From Thermoplasmata archaeon (GTDB lineage: Archaea; Thermoplasmatota; E2; DHVEG-1; B18-G2), in NCBI GenBank assembly GCA_003651105.1, contig QMTN01000024.1, forward strand, positions 1 to 6,406: 6,406 bases of DNA. The letters are read 5' to 3'. Numbering within the stretch: position 1 is the stretch's first letter; every line of letters starts with the position of its first letter. Below are positions 1 through 5,982 of the stretch, in pieces. The notes under the pieces are model-generated. The model did no database searches and was not told the origin of the DNA. It saw only the letters and a list, made by a program, of their open reading frames with translations. Position numbers and translations under genes: made by a program.

Positions 1-1
1 A

Positions 2-916
2 TATCTGGGAGGGCATTTTGCAGGACTCATAGAGTTTGGAGATGTAGCGCTGGTGTTGTGTACAGATGGAGTAGGATCCAAGATAATGATAGCCAATGAG
101 ATGAAGAGGTGGGACACCATTGGTATAGACTGTATAGCCATGAACGTCAACGACTGCATATGCGTTGGTGCAGAACCTATAGCTTTCGTTGATTACCTTG
201 CCATGGAGAAGGTAGATCCAAAGATAGCGGAGGAGATAGGGAAAGGCCTGGAGGAGGGAGCGAGGATCGCAAATATCTCTATAGCTGGTGGAGAGACCGC
301 AACCCTTCCCGATATGATAAAGGGTCTCGATCTTGCCGGCACGTGTCTTGGGTATGTTGAGAAGGATAAGATAATACTTGGAGATGGAATAAGAGAAGGG
401 GACTTGATAGTTGGGATCGAGAGCAGTGGCCTGCATTCAAACGGCTTCACCTTGGTGAGAAAAATTATCGGGAAGGCTGGATTATCCTACCACGATAACT
501 TTCCGGATGATCTGTATGATGGTAGAACCATTGGAGATGTTCTTCTGACGCCCACCAAGATCTATGTGAGAGAGATACTACATGCGATGAGAAGCGTGGA
601 TCTACATGCACTCGTTCATATAACGGGTGGTGGAGTGAGAAACTTCCTCAGGTTGAAGAGGATGAGATACATTATAGATGATCCAATCGAGCCCCAACCC
701 ATCTTCCAGTTCATAAGAGATTTAGGAGATCTAGAGATGAGAGAGATGTACCAGACCTTCAACATGGGTATGGGATTTTCTGTTATCACATCGAGAAATG
801 AAGCGGATGATCTCTTGGATCTTCTGGAAAGGAAGGGACTGGGTGCTAAGGTTGTTGGTCACGTAGAGAAAGGAGAGGGGGTGGAGATACCAAACCTCAA
901 GCTAAAATACCTTTAA
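2..916 (+). CDS. purM: Phosphoribosylformylglycinamidine cyclo-ligase (AIR synthetase), 5'-truncated by window edge
   Basis: PurM closes formylglycinamidine ribonucleotide to 5-aminoimidazole ribonucleotide using ATP, a cytosolic step of de novo purine synthesis. The frame is open from base 2 and enters mid-gene: 304 codons are visible and roughly the first 35-40 residues are missing compared with a usual PurM of about 340. No start codon is present; the GTG at 53 is an internal Val. Visible motifs (numbered from base 2): GGHFAGL at 3-9, TDGVGSK at 21-27, MNVNDC at 47-52, GGET at 96-99, SSGLHSNG at 141-148 opening the AIRS C-terminal domain, HITGGG at 206-211 and TFNMGMG at 252-258. These match bacterial PurM segment by segment, so the call is firm. 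The ORF looks intact to its TAA. It converges on the exchanger gene, overlapping its last 15 bp, and I see no T-rich terminator just after the stop. Confidence 0.96.
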   Translation, partial: YLGGHFAGLIEFGDVALVLCTDGVGSKIMIANEMKRWDTIGIDCIAMNVNDCICVGAEPIAFVDYLAMEKVDPKIAEEIGKGLEEGARIANISIAGGETATLPDMIKGLDLAGTCLGYVEKDKIILGDGIREGDLIVGIESSGLHSNGFTLVRKIIGKAGLSYHDNFPDDLYDGRTIGDVLLTPTKIYVREILHAMRSVDLHALVHITGGGVRNFLRLKRMRYIIDDPIEPQPIFQFIRDLGDLEMREMYQTFNMGMGFSVITSRNEADDLLDLLERKGLGAKVVGHVEKGEGVEIPNLKLKYL

Positions 917-1843
917 CCAGTAGAGGTAGAGGGCATAGATTATCACCAAGAGTAACCCCTCGATCCTCGATATCCTCCTTCCGGTGTAGAATATGGGGAA
1001 GAGGGAGAGTGTGACAGCGAGCAAGAAGATCTCGCTCAACATGGATTTTTGATCCACGAAGATTGGATTAATGATAGAGCATATACCGAGTATGAGCAGG
1101 ATATTAAAAACATTAGATCCGAGGAGATTTCCCAGGGAGATATCGGACTCTCCTTTAAGGGATGCCGTCACCGATACAGCGAGCTCCGGCAATGACGTTC
1201 CTATCGCTACCATCGAGATAGCGATAATGAACTCAGGTACACCAAACAGGTCTGCAAAATAGATCGATGATTCCACCAGCAGGTGAGCTCCAAGGATAAC
1301 GGAGATCAGACCCAAGATGATAAGGGCTATGTACTTCCATGTTTTCCCATCCCTTCCCTCGAAGAGCTTCACCTTCATCCTCTCCTTCCTTGCGACCCTG
1401 ACGAAAAAGATTAGGTATATGATGAAGGCAAAAAGGAAAAGAACCCCGGTCGATGCGGTTAGATATCCTGTCAGAGAGGATAAGATGAGCAGGATCGTTG
1501 CAATCACAAGAATTGGTAATTCTCTCCTTATTATTCCTATACTCACGGAGATCGGTTTAACGAAAGAGCTTATACCCATCACCAGAAGCATGTTCGCAAG
1601 GCACGAACCTATGACATTACCCAAGGAGAAGGACGAATGGGACTGGAGAGATGCTATCGATGAGGTTGCGAGCTCGGGAGATGATGTACCGTACGCAACG
1701 ATGGTCAGCGAGATCACTAGAGGGGAGATGCCCATCCTGAGAGCTGTCTTTGAGGTTCCTTCAACCAAGATATCGGAGCCTTTATAGAGAAGGAGTACAC
1801 TAAAGATAAATAGAAGAAGATTAACCGCTGTCGCATCCATCAT
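902..1843 (-). CDS. CaCA-family cation/Ca2+ exchanger (Na+/Ca2+ or H+/Ca2+ antiporter type)
   Basis: A 313-residue membrane antiporter of the usual prokaryotic CaCA length, almost all hydrophobic, with about ten membrane spans expected and a basic cytosolic loop near 149-170 between the halves. Both inverted alpha repeats are clear. Alpha-1 has GTSSPE (52-57) and GNVIGSCLAN (75-84); alpha-2 has GTSLPE (215-220) and GNLLGSNVFN (238-247). From family knowledge of NCX_Mj, ion ligands map to T53, S54, E57, S80, N84 and T216, S217, E220, S243, N247. All fit except N247, which is Asp240 in NCX_Mj. The family exports Ca2+ (or another cation) against Na+ or H+; the coupling ion cannot be read here. 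The start is ATG at 1843, directly followed by a second ATG. It lies 3 bp after the stop of the PKD gene with only a weak Shine-Dalgarno match, so reinitiation from that gene is likely. Its 3' end overlaps purM. Confidence 0.95.
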   Translation of the reverse strand: MMDATAVNLLLFIFSVLLLYKGSDILVEGTSKTALRMGISPLVISLTIVAYGTSSPELATSSIASLQSHSSFSLGNVIGSCLANMLLVMGISSFVKPISVSIGIIRRELPILVIATILLILSSLTGYLTASTGVLFLFAFIIYLIFFVRVARKERMKVKLFEGRDGKTWKYIALIILGLISVILGAHLLVESSIYFADLFGVPEFIIAISMVAIGTSLPELAVSVTASLKGESDISLGNLLGSNVFNILLILGICSIINPIFVDQKSMLSEIFLLAVTLSLFPIFYTGRRISRIEGLLLVIIYALYLYWLKVF

Positions 1844-1846
1844 TGC

Positions 1847-2815
1847 CTAGCTGAAAGGTAATCTCGTATATAAATTGGATTGCGATGTGGATTGGTTGGA
1901 GAGTTTGTTATAGATCGTCCTGAGTAACTTCATGATATCGCCGATCATCTTTATCCCCAGGTAAATGCTTTTCAGGTTCTGGATCCATGTTTTAATCCTT
2001 GTTTCGAGCAAACTCTCGCTGACCATGTAGGCTGTGCTCACCGTCACCTTGTTGCCCGCGGAATCGGTAACGGTCAAGGTAACTATATGTCTATGGGGTA
2101 TCCATGCGTAGAGGGCGGGTATCTTGACGGTCTCATTTCCAGTCAGGTTATGCACCGGGACGAAGCTCTTACCAGTGATCTTCACGAGTTCATCCTCGGT
2201 CTGCTCTCTCCATTCATAAGCTATGATCTCATCTCCTTCGGGATCATCGATGTGAGCGGTTATCTCTATCCCACTCTCTCCCCACGCCCAGGGTCCTTTC
2301 CTCTTTGCCAGCCAATCTATGAATTCCTCCTGGTCGCCGGCGTACCACCAGAATGGAATGAGCTTCAGTATGTTTAGGATCGTGAACTTCCTGTTGACGG
2401 TTACCTTGTTGATTGTCAGTGTAACAACCGGAGGCCTGTTTTTCTCGACAACGACATTCAAAACGCTTTCTCCTTTCCTTCCAGCCTCGTCCCTGACCTC
2501 GAGCTTACAAAGATACATTCCAGGTTCCCTGTAGGTTACCTCCACCTCCTTATCTCTTGATACCTCTCCATTTCCGAAGTCCCATCTGTAGAAGACCTTT
2601 CCCTTTGCATTCAAGACCTTTGCAGAGAAACTAATCGTTAGTGGTGCCACACCGAAAGGAGCTTTATCAGTAGCGATCTCAACTACAAGGGGTATCTCTG
2701 CCTCTCTCTGCTTCTCCATGAAGAGATTCATCCCAAGTGCTGTACCAGCCGATACCAGGACAGCGGTTAATATAACTGTAATAGCAAACTTCTTCAGATC
2801 CTTGTTTTTCGCCAT
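1847..2815 (-). CDS. Membrane-anchored extracytoplasmic protein with PKD/Ig-like domains
   Basis: 322 residues; specific function not recognised. A short basic N-terminus (MAKNKDLKK) is followed by one hydrophobic segment at about 10-31, best read as a signal anchor leaving the rest outside the cell. Residues 42-123 form a typical PKD domain, with YRWDFGNG at 76-83 and a tyrosine-corner strand around 94-108 (YREPGMYLCKLEV). A second PKD/Ig-like unit spans about 127-265: RPPVVTLTI (128-136), DDPEGDEIIAYEWR (190-203) and HIVTLTVTDSAGNKVT (243-258). It is interrupted by an aromatic insert at about 141-180 with five Trp. N223, N227 and N307 lie in N-x-S/T sequons, compatible with archaeal surface N-glycosylation. 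Residues 266-305 look like an amphipathic helix, then a polar Ser/Asn/Gln tail. PKD domains are usually adhesion or protein/glycan interaction modules. Only 3 bp separate it from the exchanger, so the two are probably co-expressed; a shared job is inference. The ATG follows GGGGTAAGG. Confidence 0.85.
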   Translation of the reverse strand: MAKNKDLKKFAITVILTAVLVSAGTALGMNLFMEKQREAEIPLVVEIATDKAPFGVAPLTISFSAKVLNAKGKVFYRWDFGNGEVSRDKEVEVTYREPGMYLCKLEVRDEAGRKGESVLNVVVEKNRPPVVTLTINKVTVNRKFTILNILKLIPFWWYAGDQEEFIDWLAKRKGPWAWGESGIEITAHIDDPEGDEIIAYEWREQTEDELVKITGKSFVPVHNLTGNETVKIPALYAWIPHRHIVTLTVTDSAGNKVTVSTAYMVSESLLETRIKTWIQNLKSIYLGIKMIGDIMKLLRTIYNKLSNQSTSQSNLYTRLPFS

Positions 2816-2847
2816 CCTTACCCCAAATTAAGTATAGGTTTTGGGCT

Positions 2848-2860
2848 TTATTATTTTAAT
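2848..2860 (-). promoter_or_regulatory. Candidate box A (TATA) promoter for the PKD-exchanger unit
   Basis: Read on the minus strand this is ATTAAAATAATAA, an A/T-only stretch resembling an archaeal box A. A start site about 25 bases downstream, near 2830, would give a leader of about 15 nt before the ATG at 2815, room for the GGGG/AGG-type ribosome site seen there. The whole spacer is AT-rich, so the exact box is uncertain. Confidence 0.45.
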
Positions 2861-2869
2861 CCCAATCTT

Positions 2870-2896
2870 AATAAAAATAGGAGAAAATTTTATTCC
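2870..2896 (-). terminator. Probable terminator of acs: near-palindrome plus T-run
   Basis: Directly after the acs TAA the minus strand reads GGAATAAAATTTTCTCC, a near-palindrome centred on AAAATTTT (GGA/TCC outer arms), followed by TATTTTTATT. Archaeal termination is mostly driven by oligo-T in the non-template strand, so the T-run is the main evidence; the AT-rich stem would be weak. It separates acs transcription from the PKD-exchanger unit, perhaps incompletely. Confidence 0.5.
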
Positions 2897-4858
2897 TTAC
2901 TTAGCTCTTGCTATCTCTTCGACCGCCTCTGGATTCGCCAGAGTTGATACATCTCCAACATCCTGACCTAAGGCTTTTGCCCTGATCACCCTTCTCATTA
3001 TCTTCCCGCTCCTGGTTTTAGGAAGATCCTTGACGAACCATATCTCATCCGGTCTTGCAATCTTGCCCATCTGGCTCGCGACGTGCTCCCTCAGTTCCCT
3101 CTTCAGGTCCTCGCTGGCTTCCACGCCTTCCTTCAGAACGACGTATGCCACAATGCACTCTCCCTTCAATTCGTGTGGTTTGCCTATGACCGCAGCCTCC
3201 GCAACCTTCTCGTGGCTCACGAGGGCAGATTCAACCTCAGCGTTTCCTATCCTGTGACCGGATACATTTAGGACATCGTCAGCTCTTCCCTGAATCCAGA
3301 AGTAACCGTCATCATCCTTCCTCGCCACATCTCCTGCGAGATAGACACCTGGATACTTGCTCCAGTATGTCTTCTTATACCTCTCTGGATCTCCATAGAA
3401 TCCTTTCAGCATGCCTGGCCAGGGTTTCAGAATGACGAGGTTTCCTCCCGCATTCACTATAGATTCACCATCCTCGTTGTATACATCAGCCTGTATACCG
3501 GGGAAAGGTTTAGTTGCAGATCCAGGCTTGAGTGGTGTGATCGGAAGGGGAGTGATCATGAAGTGACCTGTCTCGGTTTGCCACCAGGTATCCATTATCG
3601 GACATCTCTCATTGCCTATGTTCTTGTAGTACCACATCCAAGCCTCCGGGTTTATGGGCTCGCCCACGGAGCCGAGTAATCTCAAGGAGCTAAGATCGTG
3701 CTTCTTGACCCATTCCTCGCCGTATCTCATGAAGAGCCTTATGCTGGTTGGAGAGGTGTAGAGTATCGTGACCTTGTACTTTTCTATGATCTCCCACCAT
3801 CTGTCAGGTTTGGGATAATCTGGAGCTCCCTCATAGATCACGGATGTAGCTCCGAGTATGAGGGGACCATAGACTATGTAACTATGCCCGGTTATCCATC
3901 CTATATCCGCAGCACACCACCAGATATCATTATCCTTGATATCGAATACCCATTTCAGGGTTGTTGCAACGCCAACCGCATAGCCCCCGTGCCTATGGAC
4001 CACTCCTTTCGGTTTGCCGGTTGTACCGGATGTGTAGAGGATGAATAAAGGATCGTTCGCGTCCATGACCTCGGTATCGCACTCCTCTGGCTTATCCTTT
4101 ACAAGATCGTGCCACCAGATATCCCTGTCCTTATTCCAGGGTACCTCCTCTCCAGTCCTCTTAAAAACGATACAGTGCTCGACGGATGGCGCATCCTCCA
4201 GAGCGAGATCTGTTTGTTTTTTCAGGGGCACGGTCTTTCCCCTTCTGTAAAAGCTATCGCATGTTATGACAACCTTTGCTTTACAATCGTTTATCCTCTC
4301 TCTAAATGCAAGGGCACTGAAGCCAGAGAAAACCACGGAATGTATAGCTCCTATCTTCGCGCAGGCGAGCATAGCTATCGGCAACTCAGGTATCATGGGC
4401 AGATAGATACCGACCCTGTCTCCTTTTCTGACCCCAAGATCCTTCAATGCGTTGGCTAACCTGTTCACCTCTCTGTAGAGATCTCCATAAGTCAGCTTCC
4501 TTGTGTCTCCAGGCTCGCCCTCAAAGTAGTAGGCTATCTTGTTCTCGCGATCCGTTCCGATGTGCTTGTCCAGGGCATCGTGAACGATGTTGTACTTCGC
4601 TCCAACAAACCACTCCGCATACGGAGGTTTCCATTCCAAGATCTTCTTGGGCTCTTCGTACCAGTTAACGACATCCTTCGCAACCTCTCCCCAGAACCAT
4701 TCGAGGTCTTTTGCTCTTTCGAGTAGCTCTTCATAGCTCTTTATCCCATGTTCATCCATCCATCTCTTCACATTGCTGTTTTCGACTATCTCCTTTGGAG
4801 GATGAAAAACCCTCTTTTCCTCAAGCAAGACAGCTATGTCTCTCTTCTCTTCGACCAT
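2897..4858 (-). CDS. acs: Acetyl-CoA synthetase, AMP-forming
   Basis: Acs activates acetate with ATP and CoA to acetyl-CoA, AMP and PPi via acetyl-AMP, in the cytosol. I choose ATG at 4858 (653 aa); the GTG at 4867 is embedded in AAGGTGG, which sits 5 nt before this ATG and looks like its ribosome site. Motifs (653-aa numbering): the adenylate-forming loop [11 protein letters not shown] (275-285), GWITGHSY (320-327), [11 protein letters not shown] (397-407), WWQTETG (425-431), the hinge region [14 protein letters not shown] (524-537), and [11 protein letters not shown] (613-623) whose Lys619 matches the acetylation-controlled catalytic lysine of Salmonella Acs (K609). The Trp pair at 425-426 and Thr322 agree with an acetate-sized acyl pocket; Ile321 replaces Val310 of Salmonella, so propionate may also be accepted. 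Length and all domains are complete. The gene stands alone, divergent from the ribosomal operon, with its own TATA box. Many archaea instead use ADP-forming enzymes to make acetate; this form implies acetate uptake or scavenging. Confidence 0.97.
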   Translation of the reverse strand: MVEEKRDIAVLLEEKRVFHPPKEIVENSNVKRWMDEHGIKSYEELLERAKDLEWFWGEVAKDVVNWYEEPKKILEWKPPYAEWFVGAKYNIVHDALDKHIGTDRENKIAYYFEGEPGDTRKLTYGDLYREVNRLANALKDLGVRKGDRVGIYLPMIPELPIAMLACAKIGAIHSVVFSGFSALAFRERINDCKAKVVITCDSFYRRGKTVPLKKQTDLALEDAPSVEHCIVFKRTGEEVPWNKDRDIWWHDLVKDKPEECDTEVMDANDPLFILYTSGTTGKPKGVVHRHGGYAVGVATTLKWVFDIKDNDIWWCAADIGWITGHSYIVYGPLILGATSVIYEGAPDYPKPDRWWEIIEKYKVTILYTSPTSIRLFMRYGEEWVKKHDLSSLRLLGSVGEPINPEAWMWYYKNIGNERCPIMDTWWQTETGHFMITPLPITPLKPGSATKPFPGIQADVYNEDGESIVNAGGNLVILKPWPGMLKGFYGDPERYKKTYWSKYPGVYLAGDVARKDDDGYFWIQGRADDVLNVSGHRIGNAEVESALVSHEKVAEAAVIGKPHELKGECIVAYVVLKEGVEASEDLKRELREHVASQMGKIARPDEIWFVKDLPKTRSGKIMRRVIRAKALGQDVGDVSTLANPEAVEEIARAK

Positions 4859-4863
4859 CCCTA

Positions 4864-4870
4864 CCACCTT
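4864..4870 (-). promoter_or_regulatory. Ribosome binding site that sets the acs start
   Basis: The minus strand reads AAGGTGG, complementary to the archaeal 16S 3' end (target GGAGGTGA), followed by TAGGG and then ATG at 4858: a 5-nt spacer. The upstream in-frame GTG (4865-4867) lies inside this element, so it cannot easily serve as start. A second purine block, GGGAGG, lies further upstream at about 4879-4884 with no good start behind it. Confidence 0.7.
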
Positions 4871-4911
4871 ACAACTGCCTCCCTTGGATGTTGCCCTAAT
4901 GCAAAAACCAG

Positions 4912-4918
4912 TATAAAA
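4912..4918 (-). promoter_or_regulatory. Box A (TATA) promoter of acs
   Basis: The minus strand reads TTTTATA followed by C, close to the archaeal box A consensus (TTTAWATA-like). A transcription start about 25 bases downstream, near 4890, would leave a leader of roughly 30 nt containing the AAGGTGG ribosome site. Confidence 0.6.
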
Positions 4919-4920
4919 TG

Positions 4921-4931
4921 TTAATCATTAA
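4921..4931. promoter_or_regulatory. 11-bp palindrome TTAATCATTAA next to the acs TATA box
   Basis: Perfect inverted repeat with 5-nt arms (TTAAT/ATTAA) around one central base, starting 3 bp upstream of the acs box A, where TFB would bind or a regulator could sit. It could be an operator for acs. In AT-rich DNA such a short palindrome can arise by chance, and no regulator gene is nearby. Confidence 0.3.
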
Positions 4932-4960
4932 ATCCAGAATCATATCTTGCCTCCGCTACC

Positions 4961-4982
4961 CTTAAATAACCAATGTTAAATA
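4961..4982 (+). promoter_or_regulatory. Promoter of the rps19e operon: two TTAAATA boxes
   Basis: TTAAATA occurs twice, at 4962-4968 and 4976-4982, 14 bases apart. The first would place the transcript start near 4990, giving a leader of about 27 nt that includes the AAGGAG ribosome site. The second would start the transcript near 5004, almost at that site. The first is therefore the better main box A. Confidence 0.5.
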
Positions 4983-4983
4983 C

Positions 4984-5006
4984 CCTTACAACCCTTCGGG
5001 TTAAGG
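4984..5006 (+). promoter_or_regulatory. Hairpin overlapping the rps19e Shine-Dalgarno sequence
   Basis: AACCC (4990-4994) pairs perfectly with GGGTT (4998-5002) across a TTC loop. Beyond a 2-nt bulge (AC, 4988-4989), CCTT (4984-4987) pairs with AAGG (5003-5006), the first four bases of the AAGGAG ribosome site at 5003-5008. The full nine-pair stem forms only if transcription starts upstream of 4984; with a start near 4990 only the inner five pairs remain. Confidence 0.35.
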
Positions 5007-5016
5007 AGAAAGGAGC

Positions 5017-5469
5017 ATGACGACCGCGTATGATGTCCCGGCAGATGCGTTGATAAAAAAGATGGCAGAGAAACTGAAGAAGGATAAGACATTCACTCCT
5101 CCGGAGTGGTCAAGGTTCGTAAAGACCGGTGCCCATGCCGAGAATCCACCCATGGATCCGGATTGGTGGTATGTGAGGTGTGCATCCATACTGAGGAAGG
5201 TTTACATAAGGAAGGGTATAGGGATTGAGAGATTGAGAGCCGAGTATGGTGGGAAGAAGGATAAGGGTTCGAAGCCGTATCATGCGGTAAAAGGGAGCGG
5301 TTCCATAATCAGAAAAGCTCTTCAGCAGTTGGAGAAAGCGGGATACGTGACGAAGATCAAGGGTAAGGGTAGGGTGATAACCCCGAAGGGTCAGTCCTTC
5401 GTTGACAATACCGCCCATGAAGTTAAGCTCGAGCTGGAGAAGGAGATACCCGAATTGAAGAAGTATTGA
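5017..5469 (+). CDS. rps19e: 30S ribosomal protein eS19
   Basis: Small-subunit protein of the archaeal/eukaryotic type, bound to the 30S head; its eukaryotic relative is needed for 18S rRNA maturation. 150 residues, the usual archaeal length. Conserved features are TPPEWSRFVKTG (27-38), DPDWWYVRCASILRKVY (47-63), LRAEYGG (73-79), GSGSIIRKALQQLEKAG (93-109) and GRVITPKG (118-125), together the winged-helix-like eS19 fold with its basic RNA-binding face. ATG at 5017 follows AAGGAG with an 8-nt spacer; a second GGAG just 1 nt before the ATG is too close to act. It is the first gene of a four-gene plus-strand set and lies 10 bp before the PDCD5-family gene. The overlapping antisense frame reads as a shadow. 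Confidence 0.98.
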   Translation: MTTAYDVPADALIKKMAEKLKKDKTFTPPEWSRFVKTGAHAENPPMDPDWWYVRCASILRKVYIRKGIGIERLRAEYGGKKDKGSKPYHAVKGSGSIIRKALQQLEKAGYVTKIKGKGRVITPKGQSFVDNTAHEVKLELEKEIPELKKY

Positions 5470-5479
5470 AGGAATTGGT

Positions 5480-5827
5480 ATGAGCAATGATGAGCTTGAG
5501 GAGATAAAAAGGAGAAAGCTCGAGGAGTTAAGAAGACAGCTAGCCTATCAGCAAGCCATCCAAGAGCAGGAAGAGATAGAGAGGGAAGAGATAGAGGAGG
5601 AGAGAAGAAGGATACTTTCCCTGATCCTGACCCAGGAAGCGAGGGAGAGGCTTGCTAGGATAAAGATGGCCAGACCAGAGTTCGCCAGAGCTATCGAGGA
5701 TCAGTTGATCCTGCTCGCCCAGAATGGGAGGATAAAATCCAAGATAGATGACGATCAGCTGAAGGAACTCCTATCGAGATTGGCTAGAAGTAAAAGAGAT
5801 ATCAAGATAAGGAGAAGGGGGTTGTGA
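5480..5827 (+). CDS. DNA-binding protein of the PDCD5/TFAR19 family
   Basis: 115 residues, typical of the archaeal family (for example MTH1615). The first 45 residues are a very charged Glu/Arg-rich helix ([20 protein letters not shown] onward). A compact helical core follows: [18 protein letters not shown] (45-62), [20 protein letters not shown] (64-83) and [13 protein letters not shown] (89-101), then a basic tail ending RRRGL. This core is the PDCD5 three-helix bundle. Archaeal members are annotated as DNA-binding, and the human relative has been linked to apoptosis and TRiC/CCT, but the archaeal role is not settled. Its place among ribosomal genes points to a link with translation or nascent proteins. 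GAAGGA precedes the ATG by about 6 nt. Its TGA shares its A with the ATG of rpl39e. Confidence 0.94.
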   Translation: MSNDELEEIKRRKLEELRRQLAYQQAIQEQEEIEREEIEEERRRILSLILTQEARERLARIKMARPEFARAIEDQLILLAQNGRIKSKIDDDQLKELLSRLARSKRDIKIRRRGL

Positions 5828-5982
5828 TGGGCAGGCACAAACCATTAGCTAAGAAGTTGAGGCTGTTGAGAGCTACCAAGAGCAACAGGAGAGTTCCCGC
5901 CTGGGTGGTGATAAGAACGAGCAGGAGATTCCTTAGGCATCCGAAGATAAGGCACTGGAGGAGGAGTAAGTTACAGAAGTGA
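5827..5982 (+). CDS. rpl39e: 50S ribosomal protein eL39
   Basis: A 51-residue gene, easy to miss by length filters: [20 protein letters not shown] then [20 protein letters not shown] and [11 protein letters not shown]. The signature [18 protein letters not shown] and [13 protein letters not shown] is that of eL39, a very basic large-subunit protein that lines part of the nascent peptide exit tunnel in archaea and eukaryotes. All its Arg codons are AGA or AGG. The start overlaps the previous stop (TGATG at 5825-5829), and its own stop overlaps the rpl31e start in the same way (5980-5984), so translation is probably coupled along the operon. Confidence 0.97.
   Translation: MGRHKPLAKKLRLLRATKSNRRVPAWVVIRTSRRFLRHPKIRHWRRSKLQK

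Noticed and set aside
1317..1787. 156-codon plus-strand open frame antisense to the exchanger
   Set aside because: The opposite strand encodes an intact CaCA protein with both alpha repeats; the antisense product shows no family motif.
3918..4124. Repeated CACCAGATATC segment within acs (near 3920 and 4113)
   Set aside because: Both copies encode a similar D-I-W-W stretch of the Acs protein, so protein sequence explains the repeat.
4109..4459. 116-codon plus-strand frame inside acs
   Set aside because: Antisense to conserved Acs sequence; low-information product.
4872..4884. GGGAGG followed by TTG TAA on the minus strand, looking like a minimal upstream ORF of acs
   Set aside because: A start directly followed by a stop has no support here and is likely chance in a purine-rich leader.
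5110..5487. 125-codon minus-strand open frame over rps19e
   Set aside because: rps19e is unmistakable on the plus strand, and the antisense frame has no motif or ribosome site that I can see.
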